Source of the DNA: Bryoerythrophyllum caledonicum
Taxonomy: Eukaryota; Streptophyta; Bryopsida; Pottiales; Pottiaceae
NCBI GenBank assembly: GCA_963971425.1
Contig: OZ020518.1
Span: 17,736,990 to 17,800,989, forward strand
Direction of reading: 5' to 3'
Length of the DNA: 64,000 nucleotides
In this document: in pieces, positions 24,540 to 37,604 of the stretch
Position numbering within the stretch: position 1 is the stretch's first letter
Layout of the letters: the number at the start of each line of letters is the position of its first letter
Program-made: the position numbers and the translations under genes
Notes under the pieces: generated by a model
Database searches by the model: none
What the model saw: the letters and a program-made list of their open reading frames with translations, nothing else
What the model was told of the DNA's origin: nothing

Positions 24540-25890
24540 TTCTTTTCCTGGCATAACAAAGTCAGTACCCTAAAGGAAAAACCATACATGAGACGAATGC
24601 ACACCCATGGATAGCACCCCTTAATGCTAATTTCTCACCCAAAAAAAAAGCATACAACGAAATAGCCCCCCATCCTCCCTATTTTTCCAGTACAAAGCCT
24701 GCCATCCCATACACCAACCTTGACAAGAAAATCCTCTCCAACACACACATGCCCGGCCTCGCGTCCTCGCCCCCCAAATTCAATCGTATCCCAATCCCCG
24801 TGTACATGAAAACACCATCCTGCTTCCACAGTCAGACCATCTGTCTGGAATCCCGGCACACTCACTCAACATGCCCTGTATAATAGCCCCCACGGGATTG
24901 CGCTTCAGAAAACCTCACCCTTGACTCGCCCATCCATAAATGCCATAGAAAGTCAGTCAATCGTTTCAAGTAGATTAATATCATATCCTCCCTCTCTCTC
25001 TTTTTTACCTCACATTCCTCCTACTTTATTTTTTTATTCCCAATCCCTTTTCCACTTCACTCCCCTTTCATCTCATCTCAATCCTTTCCCACGCTCATGT
25101 ACCAACAGAGAAGTGCAGTCGGAGAAAAGCACACAACTAGTGTTTTCAGCGGGTTTTTCTGAAGGTGTGGATCATTCTTCTTGTCAATCAACTGCTCTTT
25201 TTTGGTAACATAATGACCTGTCTCACCTTTGCCGCTGCTGTTTTTCTATGAGGTGAAGGTCGCGTAAGATTGTTTTCTTGTGGGGTGGTTGTTGTGTGAT
25301 GAGGAGATGGAGGAGGTTGCAGCTGCAGGAGTTGAAGGTGGGGAGAGCGTTGTTGGTGTGTTTGCAGGTTGAGGAGGAGGAGGAGGAGGAGGAGGAGGAA
25401 GCGGGCATGGGATCTGTGTGTGGCCGATGGCCAGCAGGCGCAGGTGCACGGGTTTCGAGGCTGCAGGAGCGATGCCAGGATGAGGACGAGGAGGAGTAGA
25501 AGGAGGAGGAGGTGGAGAGCGATTGATTGATAGGGCGGATCCGTACTCAGGCAGCAGTTAGGCAATGGGTCGCGCTCCACGACGACTGCAGGAGAGCTGG
25601 TGGACGTGCGCCGAATTCGACGCGGAGTGATCGATCGGAGGTTGTTGGGGGGAGGGGGGGGGGGGGAGGGGGAGAAAGATGAGTAACTGCAGCGTTAGGT
25701 CGCGGGCGAGGCGCCGGTTAGTGGTAGCTTCTTGCTGCAAGTGGGCGTCGTCGAGATGGTGTGGGGTTTTGGCGGTTCTTGGGTGATGAATGCGGAACGA
25801 ATCGTCATGGGGTGGTTGTGAGTGAGGGAGGAGTGGGGGAGGAGTGGGGGCTGGTGGTTGTGGTGGTGGTGGTGGGGTGGGAGGTTTTTC
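24540..25890 (+). promoter_or_regulatory. Upstream region and probable 5' UTR of the BED/hAT-derived gene
   Basis: Composition moves from AT-rich to G-rich over this stretch. It contains CT-rich runs at ~24980-25080, a (GGA)n tract at ~25371-25400, a G-run at ~25645-25665 and GGT repeats just before the ATG. CT and GA microsatellites are common in plant core promoters and leaders. The transcription start is not defined. A tataat-like word lies near 24879, but nothing else supports it as a TATA box. Confidence 0.35.
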
Positions 25891-28212
25891 ATGGCCGGTC
25901 ACGAGGAGAGTAGCGATGTGTCGGCCAAAGCGCTGCACAAGCGGTACGAGGGGCTGGTGACTGTGCGCAGTAAGGCGATCAAAGGCAAAGGGGCGTGGTA
26001 CTGGACGCACCTGGTGCCGCTGCTGGTGCAGCATCCGGAGACGGGGCAGCCGAAGGCCGTGAAGCTGCGGTGCTCGCTGTGCAATGCCGTATTCTCCGCG
26101 TCGAACCCATCGCGCACGGCCTCGGAGCATCTCAAGCGCGGCACCTGCCCCAATTTTAATGGGGTGGTGCCCAAGCCGCTGTCCGCGCAGCAGCCCAAGG
26201 CGGAGAGCACCACGCCGCGGAAGCGGACCTCGGCGGACGCGGGTTGCATGGAGCTCGCGGTGCGCACGGGCACGCCCGGGACGCCGCTGCTGCTGGAGGC
26301 GGGCACGCCGGGCACGCCCAGCTTGTTCCGGGCGCCCTTGCTACTGTCCGGAGGGAAGGAGGATCTGAGCGCGCTGGCATTGCTGGAGGACAGCGTGAAG
26401 AAGCTGAAGACGCCCGGCGGGATGAGCCTGCGCATGAGCGGCGATCAGAGCAGCGGGACGGGGGCCCCCAACAAGGCGCAGGCGGACGCGGCGCTCAACC
26501 TGCTGGCGGAGTGGCTGTACGAGTCGTGCGGCACCGTGTCGTTCTCGTGCGTGGAGCACCCCAAGTTCCGGGAATTCCTCGCGCACTTGGGCCTGCCGCC
26601 CGTGAGTCGGCGCCACCTCGCGGGCGCCAAGCTGGACGCCAAGTACGAGGAGGTGAAGCAGGAGTCGGAGCTGAAGCTGCGCGAGGCGCTCTTCTTCCAG
26701 CTCGCGTCCGACGGCTGGAAGAAGAAGGCTACCGGCATGGGCGAGACGCTCATCAACATCACGCTCAACCTCCCCAGCGGAAACTCCCTCTTCCGCAGCG
26801 TCGTCAACGTCAACACGGGCGCCGTGTCCGTGAAGCTCGTGGAGGAGACGCTGGCCGAGGCCGTCTCCGCCATCTGTGGCCCCAACCCCGAGCGCTGCGT
26901 CGGCATCGTCGCCGACACCGACAGGTACAGCCTCAGCGCATTGGAGGAACTGGAATACCGCTTCCCCCGAATGGTCAACCTCTGCTGCCAAGCGCAGGGT
27001 CTGAGCAAACTCTTGAAAGACTTCAACAAGCATCTGCCTCTCTTCCGGTCGGTCGCAGCCGAATGCGCCAAGATATCCGCTTTCTTCAACAGCCAGCCTC
27101 AAGCCCGTACCTACTTGCACAAATACCAGCGCGAGGTACACCGCTAAACTTCCTTATGAAGTTGAATAACCAAGCGCCAAATTTCTAACATACAATTATC
27201 AACTTTCCAGGAGTACAACTGCGTGAAGCTGCTTCGAACACTACCAGACCCCCAGTTCGCGGAGCCGCACTACTCGTACGTGCTCGTGATGCTGGACGAC
27301 ATCACGGCGTCCGCGCGCGCGCTGCAGCACGCGGTGCTGGACGAGTCGTTCCACCCGCAATTCTCAGACGACCAGCTGGGGCACGACGTGGCGGAGCTCG
27401 TGGGCAGCGTCCGTTTCTGGTCGGATCTGGAAGCGGTTCAGGACCTGGTGAAGATCGTGAAGGCGATGGTGAGCGACGTGGAGGCGGACCGGCCGCTGGT
27501 GAGCCAGTGTCTGCCGCTCTGGGACGAGCTCCGGACGAAGGTGAAGGAGTGGTGTGCGCGCCATGACAAGGGCGAGGCGTGCATCTACGAGCTGACCGAG
27601 GCCCGGTTCGCCAAAAACTACCACCCGGCGTGGGCTGCGGCGTTCGTCCTCGACCCTCTGTACCTCCTGCGCGACTCGAGCGGCAAGTTCCTCCCCCCGT
27701 TCCGCTGCCTCACCCCCGAGCAGGAGAAGGACGTGGACCGCCTCATCACGCGCCTCGTCGCGCGCGAGGAAGCCCACATCGCGCTCATGGAGCTCATGAA
27801 GTGGCGCGCCGAGGGCCTGGATCCGCTGTACGCGCAAGCGGTCCAAGTGAAGGAGCGCGACCCCGTCTCGGGCCGCATGAAACCCGTCAACCCCCAGAGC
27901 CGCCGCCTCGTGTGGGAGACGTGCCTCAACGAATACAAATCCCTCGGCAAAGTCGCCATCCGCCTCCTCTTCCTCCACGCCACCAGCTGCGGCCTCAAGT
28001 GCAACTGGTCCATGTGGCGCTGGGCGTATCGCAACGGCAACTCCCGGCTCGCCATCGAGAAGGCGGAGAAGATGATCTTCATCGCGTCTCACGCGAAGCT
28101 GGAGCGCCGCGACTTCACCAACGAGGAGGAGAAAGACGCCGAGATCTTCGAGCTCGCACCCCCCGACGAGGTTTTCCTCCACACTTCTTCCTCACGTCCA
28201 CTTCCTTTGTAA
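25891..28212 (+). CDS. BED zinc-finger, hAT-transposase-derived protein (domesticated), two exons
   Basis: Two exons, 25891-27135 and 27211-28212, joined by a 75-bp phase-0 intron (donor gcgag|gtacac, acceptor tttccag|gag), give about 748 residues. An N-terminal BED-like finger (Cys61, Cys64, His80, Cys86) would bind DNA. A linker with TPGTP repeats follows, then a DUF659/RNase H-like region with SDGW (Asp274) and ADTDRYS (Asp342). The hAT motif normally containing a conserved His (CAAH-type) reads CCQAQG at 365-370, so transposase activity is probably lost. The C-terminus resembles a hAT dimerisation region (SLGKVAIRLLFLHA). As I recall, Arabidopsis AT1G12380/AT1G62870 are similar; this needs a search. 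GC-rich and intact, unlike everything around it. I chose ATG 25891 over 25822 because the intervening residues are only low-complexity Gly/Trp. Likely a nuclear regulatory protein, by inference. Confidence 0.85.
27136..27210 (+). other. Intron of the BED/hAT-derived gene (75 bp)
   Basis: AT-rich against GC-rich exons, GT...AG borders, a pyrimidine-rich acceptor (aactttccag), and an in-frame stop shortly inside. Removing it restores one continuous reading frame (YQRE|EYNCVKLL). Confidence 0.85.
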
Positions 28213-28430
28213 TATTCTCCCCATTTGACGGCACACTAGACACAGCACCGATCATCTCTTAGACTCGTAGGCGTACAGCCCAATTTTTCGTGTTAATCCT
28301 GTGTACATTTTGAGGTGTCTTTTTTTACTGGATTGGGAGGGACAACCCTTTGTAGCTGGGTTCCAATTGTTGATTCTGGAGTCATTTTTTCCTCTTGGCT
28401 TCCTACATAGTATGCGGTAGTAGTAGTAGT

Positions 28431-28655
28431 TCAGGAAAATTGGTAAATTTTGTTTCATGATACGGCCAATGTTAGGAACAGTAATTTACATTCCCTGATC
28501 ATATTGAATTCACACATCAATCATACTCTCATTCTTGTGACAATCAGGGAAATTGGTAAACTTTGCTGCATGATATGGCCAATGTAGGAACAGAATTTAA
28601 CATTCCCTGATCATATTGAATTCACATATCAATCATACACTCATTCTTTGTGACA
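28431..28655. repeat. ~116-bp tandem duplication downstream of the gene
   Basis: 28431-28546 and 28547-28655 are close copies (cagg-aaattggtaaa, catgata-ggccaatgt, cattccctgatcatattgaa). Two units, in the 3' flank or 3' UTR of the BED/hAT gene. Confidence 0.8.
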
Positions 28656-29031
28656 TGGTCTTGCACATGGAATCTCTTTCTTGCAATGGATAATTCGTTT
28701 GTAGCAAGTACTGTAGTGGTAGCAGCTTCATTATACCAAGTTCATGGACTTGAATGTTCTCTCATTCTCAGTTGCAGTAATCGGTTGAGTTTTAATTACT
28801 GATTTCGATCTACAACAGACATGACAAACATTCTGAAGAGATTGAATGCGCTTGTCTGGTTGTGATGCCGGAATGATGGAGGCTTCGCCTTGGCGTGCCT
28901 GCTTGTCATTACTACGTTCGCCAGGTCTTCTGAGACCATGGTGTCAGACTTGTGTTCCTGGTTGATGAGCAACGGCATCGCTTACAACATTGCCCTTGTC
29001 AGATCTTAGTCAGCTGCGCTAGGTGCTGGTG

Positions 29032-30420
29032 AGCGACTTAGCTGGAGTGTCACTTCACATGGCAGGAGCCAGGGCTAGTCTCACTCACTCTTTGCTGGGA
29101 GCGAGCCTTGCTTGAGCCCTCCCAAATTATGTGGTCAACACTCTAAAATGATGAATGGTGGGAGGGCACACAAAAATTACACACAACCAGCTCCCTCTAC
29201 AACAGTCTTGTTTGCTTTACCAAAAGTTTTCTGCTAAAAGAAGTGGTTGGTATATGGAGTGCTTACTATAGTGGATTGGGTTGATTATGGCTGTTATAGG
29301 GTTGTTGGCCAGCAACTTAGCTCAAGTGTCACTTCAGATGGTAGGAGCCAAGACTTGACTCTACCACTCTTTGCTCGGAGCCAACCCTACTTGAGCCCTT
29401 CCAAAACATGTGGCCAACACTCTAAAATGATGAATGGTGGGAGGGCATGCAAAAAATTTATACAGTCAGCTCCCTCTACAAGAGTCTTGTTTGATTTACC
29501 AAAAGTTTCCTACTATAAAGAGCGGCTCATATTTGGAGCCCATGCTGTAGTGGACAGGGTTGATAATGGCTGTTATAGAGCTATTGGTTAGCGACTTAGC
29601 TAGAGTGTCACTTGAGATGGTAGGAGCCAAGACTAGACTCACTCACTCTTTGCTTGGAGCAAGCCTTGCTTCTTAAGCCCTTGAGAAATGTGGTCAACAC
29701 TCTAAAATGATGAATGGTAGGAGGACACCCAAAAATTATAACCAATTCGCTCCACTACAGTCCTATTTGTAGTACCAAATTTGCATGCTATGTAGAGCAG
29801 CTGACATTTGGAGCGCTTGTTATAGTTGACAAGATTGATTATGGTCATTGTAGACCAAAAATTATACAGAGTCAACTCCTATAACAAAATTTCGGTAAAT
29901 CAAAATTGGTAAATCAAAAGTTTTGTTTTTTATTAAGAGAATTTGATATTGGGAGCGCTCACTACAGGTGACATGGTTAATTATGATTGTTATATAGCAA
30001 AAATTACATACAATCAACTCCTATAACAATCGTGTTTGTTTTATCAAAATTTGTCTGTTGTAAAAGAAATGGGGTGATATTTGGAGTGTCTATTATAATG
30101 GACAGGGTTGATTATGGTTGTTATAGGGCTAGTGAGCAACTTAGTTAGAGGTCACTTCATATGGCGGGAGCTAGGACTACACTCACTCTTTGTTGAGAGA
30201 TCAACGTCCCCACTAGAGTGAGGCTCGCTTGAGCCCTCCCAAAATGTAGTCAACACTCTAGAATGATGAATGTTGGGAGGGCACACAAAAATTATATACA
30301 ACCAGCTTCCTCTATAACAACCTTATTTCTTTCACCAAAATTTACATGCTAGAAAAAATGGTTGGTATTTGGGGTGCTTGCTATAGCCTATAGTGTATTG
30401 GGTTGATTATGGCTGATACA
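29032..30420. repeat. Tandem array of a ~279-bp unit, about five copies, some truncated
   Basis: The word agcgacttagctggagtgtc starts units at 29032, 29311 and 29590 (exact 279-bp spacing) and recurs at ~30133. Between 29869 and 30120 two copies have lost their first half. Each full unit carries gagccctcccaaa, caacactctaaaatgatgaatg, gtgggagggca and gttgattatggctgttat. Non-coding and diverged by roughly 10-20%. Confidence 0.85.
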
Positions 30421-33353
30421 CGCAACGGTGTCATAAAAGGTGACTTTCAGCTTGATGGATGTTGTTGTTATAAGTAGACTATTGTTGTAGACTAGAGCAA
30501 GTATTTGCTATGAATCCAAGCCCATCATACTACTAAAATCATAATTTTTGCAGTAAACCACGCAACGATCAATTGCGCAGTGAACCGTGCACTGAACTAC
30601 AGAAACATTGCAATCAACCGCGTAGTCAACAGTGCAGTGAACCATCTTACCTTTTTTAAAAAATATATTGTAATATAAAACTACATTAAAATGGTTGGAC
30701 TAATACGTCGCAAAGCACGCACCAATTGCTAGTTGTTATTATAAAATGGTTGTAGTAGCAGATGATTTTGTAAAAGGAGGTGATTGTCTTGACGAATAGA
30801 GATATCCGTGAAGTATGTCTAAAAGATAACGGAATTTGGAACACAATGTGCAACTCTCCCACCTTTTAAAAATATTTCTCTTTTCCTAACTAATACTTCC
30901 AAAGTTCTTAGACTAAATGAGAATGAATACTACATCCTTGGAATATGGAACTTGGAACCACTTTCTTGCTCAAGCGGGCTAGCTCCCCAAACCTAGCCAT
31001 GTTCCTCTATAAATGCCAAAGGCTTGTAGGTCCACATCATATGTCACTAAACAATCCTTGTGAGTTTAAATAGTATTGAGATAGGGATCTCAAATCACTC
31101 ACTTGTAACTTATCACTAAGATGTTATTGAAGATGTGGTACTTTTTTTTTTCACTATTCATGCAATGATTTTTGAATGGTTGTGATATAATTTTGATTCA
31201 TAGTTTAGAGTGTTAGAACTTAGGGGAGTTACACACTTGGACCAAGGACCAAACTCCATTAGATGCCTAGTTTTGGAATTTGAAAAAAATATTTAAAATG
31301 TCATTTACAGAGTTTGGATCCTTGTCTAGTGTGAAAGCTCAAGAGATTGGATTAAGAGGCCGTGACCCAAACTATTTGGAAAATTCCAAGTCAATTTATA
31401 CATCTTAAAGTTCCTAATTCTTTTAATTTCCTCTCTCGATTTCTTTAGTCATGGAGCCTAGAAGAGAACACATTTTTGGTAAGAACAATCTAAAAATTGG
31501 TCAAGATGCTTATTTTGCTAAAATAAATAAATAAATCCAATATAAGCACTAGCACAAAAATATTTAAGGTAAACAATTCATGTGAAAATTTGAGTTAAAA
31601 ACTTGAGGTAATAAAATTGAGGTGAAAAGTTTGAATAAAAATTTGGAATAAAAGGTTCACGGTAAAAGAAATTACGTTTTAATTTAACGGCTGAGATGTT
31701 GTCAAAAAAATTATGAAAAAATGCTTGGCACCTTGGTAAGAGTTTGGGTTTCTATTATTGTGCAGATCAAACTTCCTTCTAAAGGCCAAACTCTTGGCTC
31801 AAAATTGATGCCATGTAGCCATTTTAGACGCCTAGGCATCTCAACCCTTTGGTCCGAGTATGAAAGACTATAGGCTAACCAAGGCCAATTTTGAGGCTCT
31901 AGACCAATCAAAATGCCACTAGCACTTGGCATGTCGACGCTTGGTGTGAGTGTGAAACTCCCCTTAAGACTTGGGAAGTCTACTCTGGAGGGGCTCTATA
32001 ACCCCTAAAAATCCTTAACCAAACACACTTTCAAATCGCTTATTCTAGTGCAATGAATGGAAAAAAAAATCAAAGGTTTTTATCCCACCGCCAACCATAA
32101 GATCTTAATCTACACTACCAAAGGTACATGCTCACAAATTTTCATAAACTTTGACCCCGCGGATTGGAGGAATATACCGTGTTTGAGGATTGGATTCAGC
32201 TCTACAGTGCCAATTTTTTTTTTAAAGATATATGTATTGACAAAAGAATATTCTCTAGAAAATTTATACCAATTATAAACCCATTTTAAAAAAAATGTAT
32301 GAAGTTTTTGGCAGCTGCTTAAAATTTTATTTTTTAGTAGGATCCAATCCTTGAGTAAAGTATTATATGAAATAAAAAGTCTTCTTCCTTGCATACAAAG
32401 GAAGAACAATTTTTGACTTCATTTAGTGTTAAATTTTTGTATTATAAAAGTCTAAATTTTAAACCATCATGATGTAAGCAATTTCAATTCCTTGCGCACC
32501 AATTTTTAAAAGTAGAAGAAAAGATAAGCATATTCAAAAATTCAAGCAATGAAGAGAGGTTCAAAAATTGGCAAAAAAAATTTTGATTTTTTTTATAAAT
32601 CCACTTTTGTGTACATTGAAATGCCAAATGCTTCTTCTTGAAACAAATTAAAGTAAATGAGAAGAAAACCAAGATCTATAATTTTTATAAAGAAATGAAA
32701 TTGTCTTCTTAGCACCTTGCTTGAAAAGGTGACAAACTTTGACTCATTTTAAAGTGAGAGGTCTATACTATGGAGTAATATTTTTTGATAGTGTGAGATA
32801 GAATCATATGAATAAATCATATAATATATATCACATTCACTAAGGGATTGTAGCAAGTTCTTTGGAGCTGTCTAAATTATCCTCTTTTGACAATAGATAC
32901 TTTCAATGGTTAAAAAATTGTCTTTTAGGTCCAATGAAACTAAAGACAATACAAATTTTTATGTAGCTCTTATCTTCTTGCATCTTCATACAAAATTCAA
33001 AGAGATAATATAATAATTTAAAATTGTGAAAACATGCTCAAGATTAACAAACATTCACCTCGGGTATTTAGTGGTTAACTTAAAATACATCTTTATATGG
33101 TGAGGGTGTGATGCAATTGTTGTACATTGGGGTAGTTTAGTCTTCATATTGCACCTAAGCCTTGCATTCTTTCAAATTATTCTTTTAAATGAAAATATAT
33201 TATATTGTTAATTATAGATGTCTTACTTGAATGTTCTATCCCTAAACATGTCTTGTAATTCTACTTTCATTGTTGATCTTATTCCAACTTCTAATGCAAC
33301 TTACATTTCTATTCTCAATCTTGATATGTGTTCTTGTTGCACTTGGATCCCAA
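30421..33353. other. Non-coding AT-rich stretch with one dispersed-repeat copy
   Basis: No gene recognised. 32480-33060 carries the dispersed repeat seen at 12.8, 13.2 and 23.7 kb (ccttgcttgaaaaggtgac..tttgactc, gtagcaagttctttggagctg, tcttatcttcttgcatcttc). Confidence 0.45.
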
Positions 33354-33764
33354 GAGCATTTCCAACATTGAGCTGCAGATTGCGGAAAATTCATGGCATG
33401 GCGCATCGATAGTAGAGGGTCAACACTCCCATCGGTTGGGCTCGGCATCCCATTTGGGCAAGGAGCATGTAAGACCTCCGCCATCGCCAAATCCTTTGTC
33501 GTGGCTAGATTATTGGTTGACGGGTTGGCCAAGCCATTGGACTGTGGCCGTGTGGCACGAAGCAGGGGACATAACAACACTTTTTGGTACTGAGCTTAGT
33601 CTTTTTGAAGTAAGGCGAGTTGTTTGTAAATTTGGCCATGTCGGTAGCTAGGCTCCCCGACCATCAATAGGAGTTGAGCCCTGGCAGGCAAGCCATAGGC
33701 CGAGCATCTCTTTGCCGTCTCCCAATCTAATGTGGACAAGAGGGGGGCCCGTGTGGAGATGCTC
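33354..33764. mobile_element. Second MITE with gagcatYtcca termini
   Basis: Begins gagcatttccaac and ends ggagatgctc, then TAA. The left flank is CAA, one change from a perfect TAA duplication. 411 bp, GC-richer than its surroundings, and no convincing ORF. It has the same terminal word as the element at 22892-23336, but the interiors look unrelated. Confidence 0.5.
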
Positions 33765-34059
33765 TAAGGGATGCTCCTCCATACATTTGCTCAACAAAAT
33801 AGATAGAAGTTATAGCCATATGCTTTGAAATTGTGTATGTTGGACAGTTGGAGCAACTAGTTCACATGGCAGCCAAGTAATGGATTCCTTTAAATGTATC
33901 CTTGCTTCTAATGAAATCCTATTAAAGAATTGATGGCATGATATGTCTCACTAGTTTGTTTCACACTTGAACATGTAACGTGGTCCATTTCTATTTTCAC
34001 TCACATTCCCACTTCTATTCTCATTTGGTTGAAAATATTTTGATTACTTCTATTCTCAT

Positions 34060-35480
34060 TTGGTAATTTCTCATCAAATTTATAGAAAAAAGTGATGCCA
34101 TCTTTAAGTGGTTTTTGCAAGGATAGGCAACTCCAAAACTTTTGATGCATTCTTTATCTAGAATGAGATTTTTAAACAAGTAAAGAACTTTATTTTAGAT
34201 TAGATTTTAAGAAAATTAAACTTCTACAATGTAAAACTTTCAGTCAAAGAGGTATTGAATTGTTTTCACTTTGTCAAGCAAGAGGAAAAAACAACTTTTT
34301 TAATTTCCACATAGAAATTAGAAGTACCTTTTTATTTTTAATTTTTTTAGAGAAGATCATCATCAACATTACAATGTTTTTTGCAATTTTGGAATTTCAC
34401 TTCATTGCACAATTGATTGAACTCCTAATGGCCCTTTTAACCCCGAGGAAACATTTTTCATGTTGGGCAAGTTCCTAAAATCAAAAAAACATATTTTCTT
34501 TTTGAAAATTTTGTATTAGATTGTTTCTGATAAGATCTTTGTGGATTTTTATTTGAATTGGATTCTTAATATGAAAGTTACTAGCCTTCAAAGTCAAATC
34601 AGGGACTCTAGGCAACTTCAAAATTTTGCTAGAAGTTTCTATTGACATTGAGATTTTTCATAAATATAAAGAATATGACCTTCTTTGAAAATGTAAAAAA
34701 AAAAATCCTTGTTTTAAGTGCAAAGAAACATTTTAACCTAAGTCAAACATTTTCACACCTTATTAGGCAAGGTACCAAAAAAACTTCTTCTTTTCTACAT
34801 AATACCTAGAGATCTTCTTTTTTTCACTTTTTATTTTTTCGACAACAACATGTGGTAAAAACCTTCTCATTGGCCATTTGGATTATCATTTTTAAACATG
34901 TTCAGTTCACAAAAAAATAAAATCTGAATTGGCAATTTTTAAACTCCACTTCTTGCACACTTCTTTTGAACATGCTATACCCCTTCTCTACTTCTAAAAT
35001 CTAGTGTACTAGGTACTAACATCATGCTTATCATGGCAAAGGATTTAGACCTTGTGTAGTGCAAAAATATGACACCAAGTGAAGTCAAAGTCTCTCGATT
35101 CACTCAACGCATGGAAGGAAATGAATCATTTTCTTGACTTCGAAAGCTATAATCTTCATATCCGTGCGGTGGATTGTAGCCAAAAAATATGGTAAGTTCA
35201 TAAAGGGGTCTTTTTAATCCCTAAAAGCCCAAGGCATTTTCCCTCATGAAACACTCCAAAACGGCCATCATCAATAAGTGGCAACAAAATCTAACATTAA
35301 AGTCTAGTTTTAGACTTTTAACCATACAATCTTAAAATAGACATGTATATCAACTTACAATACAAATTTGGTTGCAATCCACCACACATATGTGAAGATT
35401 ATAGCGTTTGAAGTGCAAAGAAAAGTATTTTCCCCTCCTTGCCCGGCAAGGTCAACCTACTTTGACTAGGCATATCTTCT
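34060..35480 (-). repeat. Inverted copies of the dispersed AT-rich repeat
   Basis: 34070-34180 (ggcaactccaaaacttttg) and 34590-34830 (ggcaacttcaaaattttgctag ... ccaagtcaaa-like, ggcaaggtaccaaaaaa) are reverse-complement copies of the repeat at 12.76-13.38 kb. 35310-35480 is a direct copy of the 13085-13240 block, and 35140-35200 an inverted fragment of it (ataatcttcatatccgtgcggtggattgtagc). Confidence 0.5.
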
Positions 35481-37604
35481 ATTTTTTACATTGAAATGTG
35501 ATCAAATCTATTACAAGTATGACTTATATGTTGTTAGCTATTTGTGTGCAAAATTTGAGGTCAACTTGAGGGGTAATAGATGTAGAAATATATACTTTAG
35601 TGAAATGGGGTACAAAATGATGACACTCACTCCATAAGTGATATGAAATTGTTTGTTTCACACAAGTTGTTGCATTTGAGAATCCCAATGGTGGAAACTT
35701 TTAATTTATTTTTTCACTAATTTTAGAAGAAAGACTATGAATAGTAAAATCCATAATTTTCATGAAATAATGGAATAAATAAAGCATTATGGAAAAGGGT
35801 AGTGCTTGAAATTGGGGACACTTCACAAAATAAAGGGCCACGTCATTCATCCACTCCACTTGAAGTAAGGGTCTTCATAGATTAGACTCGAATACAAGAA
35901 GAGTCTTCAAAGCATTCAATAAAAATGAAATAAACAAATCTTCTTTATTTGACCTGCACGGGCCCGCAGTGCTATAGTGGCGGTTGGTATAATTGTTTAA
36001 ATTTAAAAAAAAATCATTATAAAAAAATTACAAAGAAAGGAAAAAGAACTGGCCACCTGCTACCGACAGCCCTTGCCGCTAGAGGAATTTTTTTTAAAGA
36101 GAAATCTCGGCAAGCCCTCTTTTGGCGCAGGACACTAGGAGGCCAGCTGACGCCTCGTTGTTTGCTATTTTTTTAAAATTATTTTAATAATTCTTTAAAT
36201 AATTTTCAAAGCTTTCTCCACTTGGACTTTGAGCATAGAAGTCTGGGACTCCTTGCAGTCTTCCCCCCACCCATGATTTCAGTTGCCCCCCCTTCCTCGT
36301 CCTTTTTGTCCCAAATTTTTGCCCCATTTTTCTCCTCAAATTGCATTGGTTGACACAGCTGCCCCTGTAGTCGAGACTCCCCATTTTGACCTTTATAGGC
36401 CTATAACTTTTGAACCAAAAGTCCAAAATCATATTTGAAAAGTTCCCCATATAGACTTCATCAAGGACAATGCAGTGTAAAATTTTCATAAGAATTGGAG
36501 TATTTTTTCCACTCGAAGGTACATGCCCAAAATCCAAAACGTACGCCCATGTACACTTGGGCTCTGAAGGGTTAAAGATCTTACAGTTTATTGTCCACAT
36601 TTGTACTTCAAAATTAGATTGTTTTGCCACTTATTAATAGTGGCAGTTTTGGAGTGTTTCTTGAGGGAAAATGCCTTGAGCTCGTAGGGGTTAAAAATGC
36701 TTAACTCGTCTTCTACCACTAAAGATTGGTATACAAGGAACAAACACCATTTACACCATAATAGTATAAAATTTAGGACTTTTTTGATACAAAGAATTGA
36801 CACAAAGTGAAGTCAAAATCTACTGATCCTTTTAATGCTAAGAAATAAATCTCTCTCTTTGATTCAAATAGAATAGTCTTCCAAATTGTGTAATCAAATG
36901 TTAGAAAAACATGGGCTTTTCATTATGTAAATCAAAACCTTCCGGTTTTGATTAGACATGAGATTCTTTTTTCCATATGTATTCGTTAGATTAGGATGAA
37001 CACATTTCATTTCTAAAAGACTGCAAAAGTTTAGCACCCAAACACACTGAAAACAACTACTTTCAATGCATTCAACACAAAATGCAAATAAACACAATTT
37101 TTACATATCTAACCATAGGATTATGTTCTAGGATTGTGTTGTAAACTAGGAAAACTAAATAATGACATAGAACTCCATCATGAAATATTCATAGAGAAAT
37201 TACTCATTATTCATGCAATCTACAACTTTAATAGCCAAGGTAATAAGACATTCAAAGAACAATTATAGTAAAAGAAACATTGAGAGTTTACTCAATACAT
37301 GAATTCTAAACTAAAAAACGAAAAATAACATGAAGGAGAGAAGAAGATATGGTCAAAGAATGCCAAGGCATTGTTCTTTATACTCCCCATGGGGGAGTGG
37401 GAGGAAGATTACGACTTCTTGGAAGGATTCCTTTCTTGGAGAAAAGAATTGCTTGAAGTCATTTGGTTGTTGAGGATGGAGGAAACAAATAAAATAAGAT
37501 TTATGGATTCCACGAGGGATCCATATGCTACGACCACGGTCTCCCTTGACTGTGGCCTTCTAAATGAAATAAACTAGCAAAATAGACATAAAAATAAATA
37601 AATT
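35481..37604. other. No gene seen
   Basis: AT-rich intergenic sequence. A GC-richer patch at 35950-36165 (acgggcccgcagtg, gccagctgacgcc) stands out but codes for nothing I recognise. Confidence 0.35.

Noticed and set aside
25899-28182. Many long antisense and alternative-frame ORFs over the BED/hAT gene
   Set aside because: High GC makes shadow frames open; only the + frame has domains and a spliceable structure.
36184-36630. 148-codon minus-strand ORF
   Set aside because: No domain, odd composition, lies in AT-rich repeat-like sequence.
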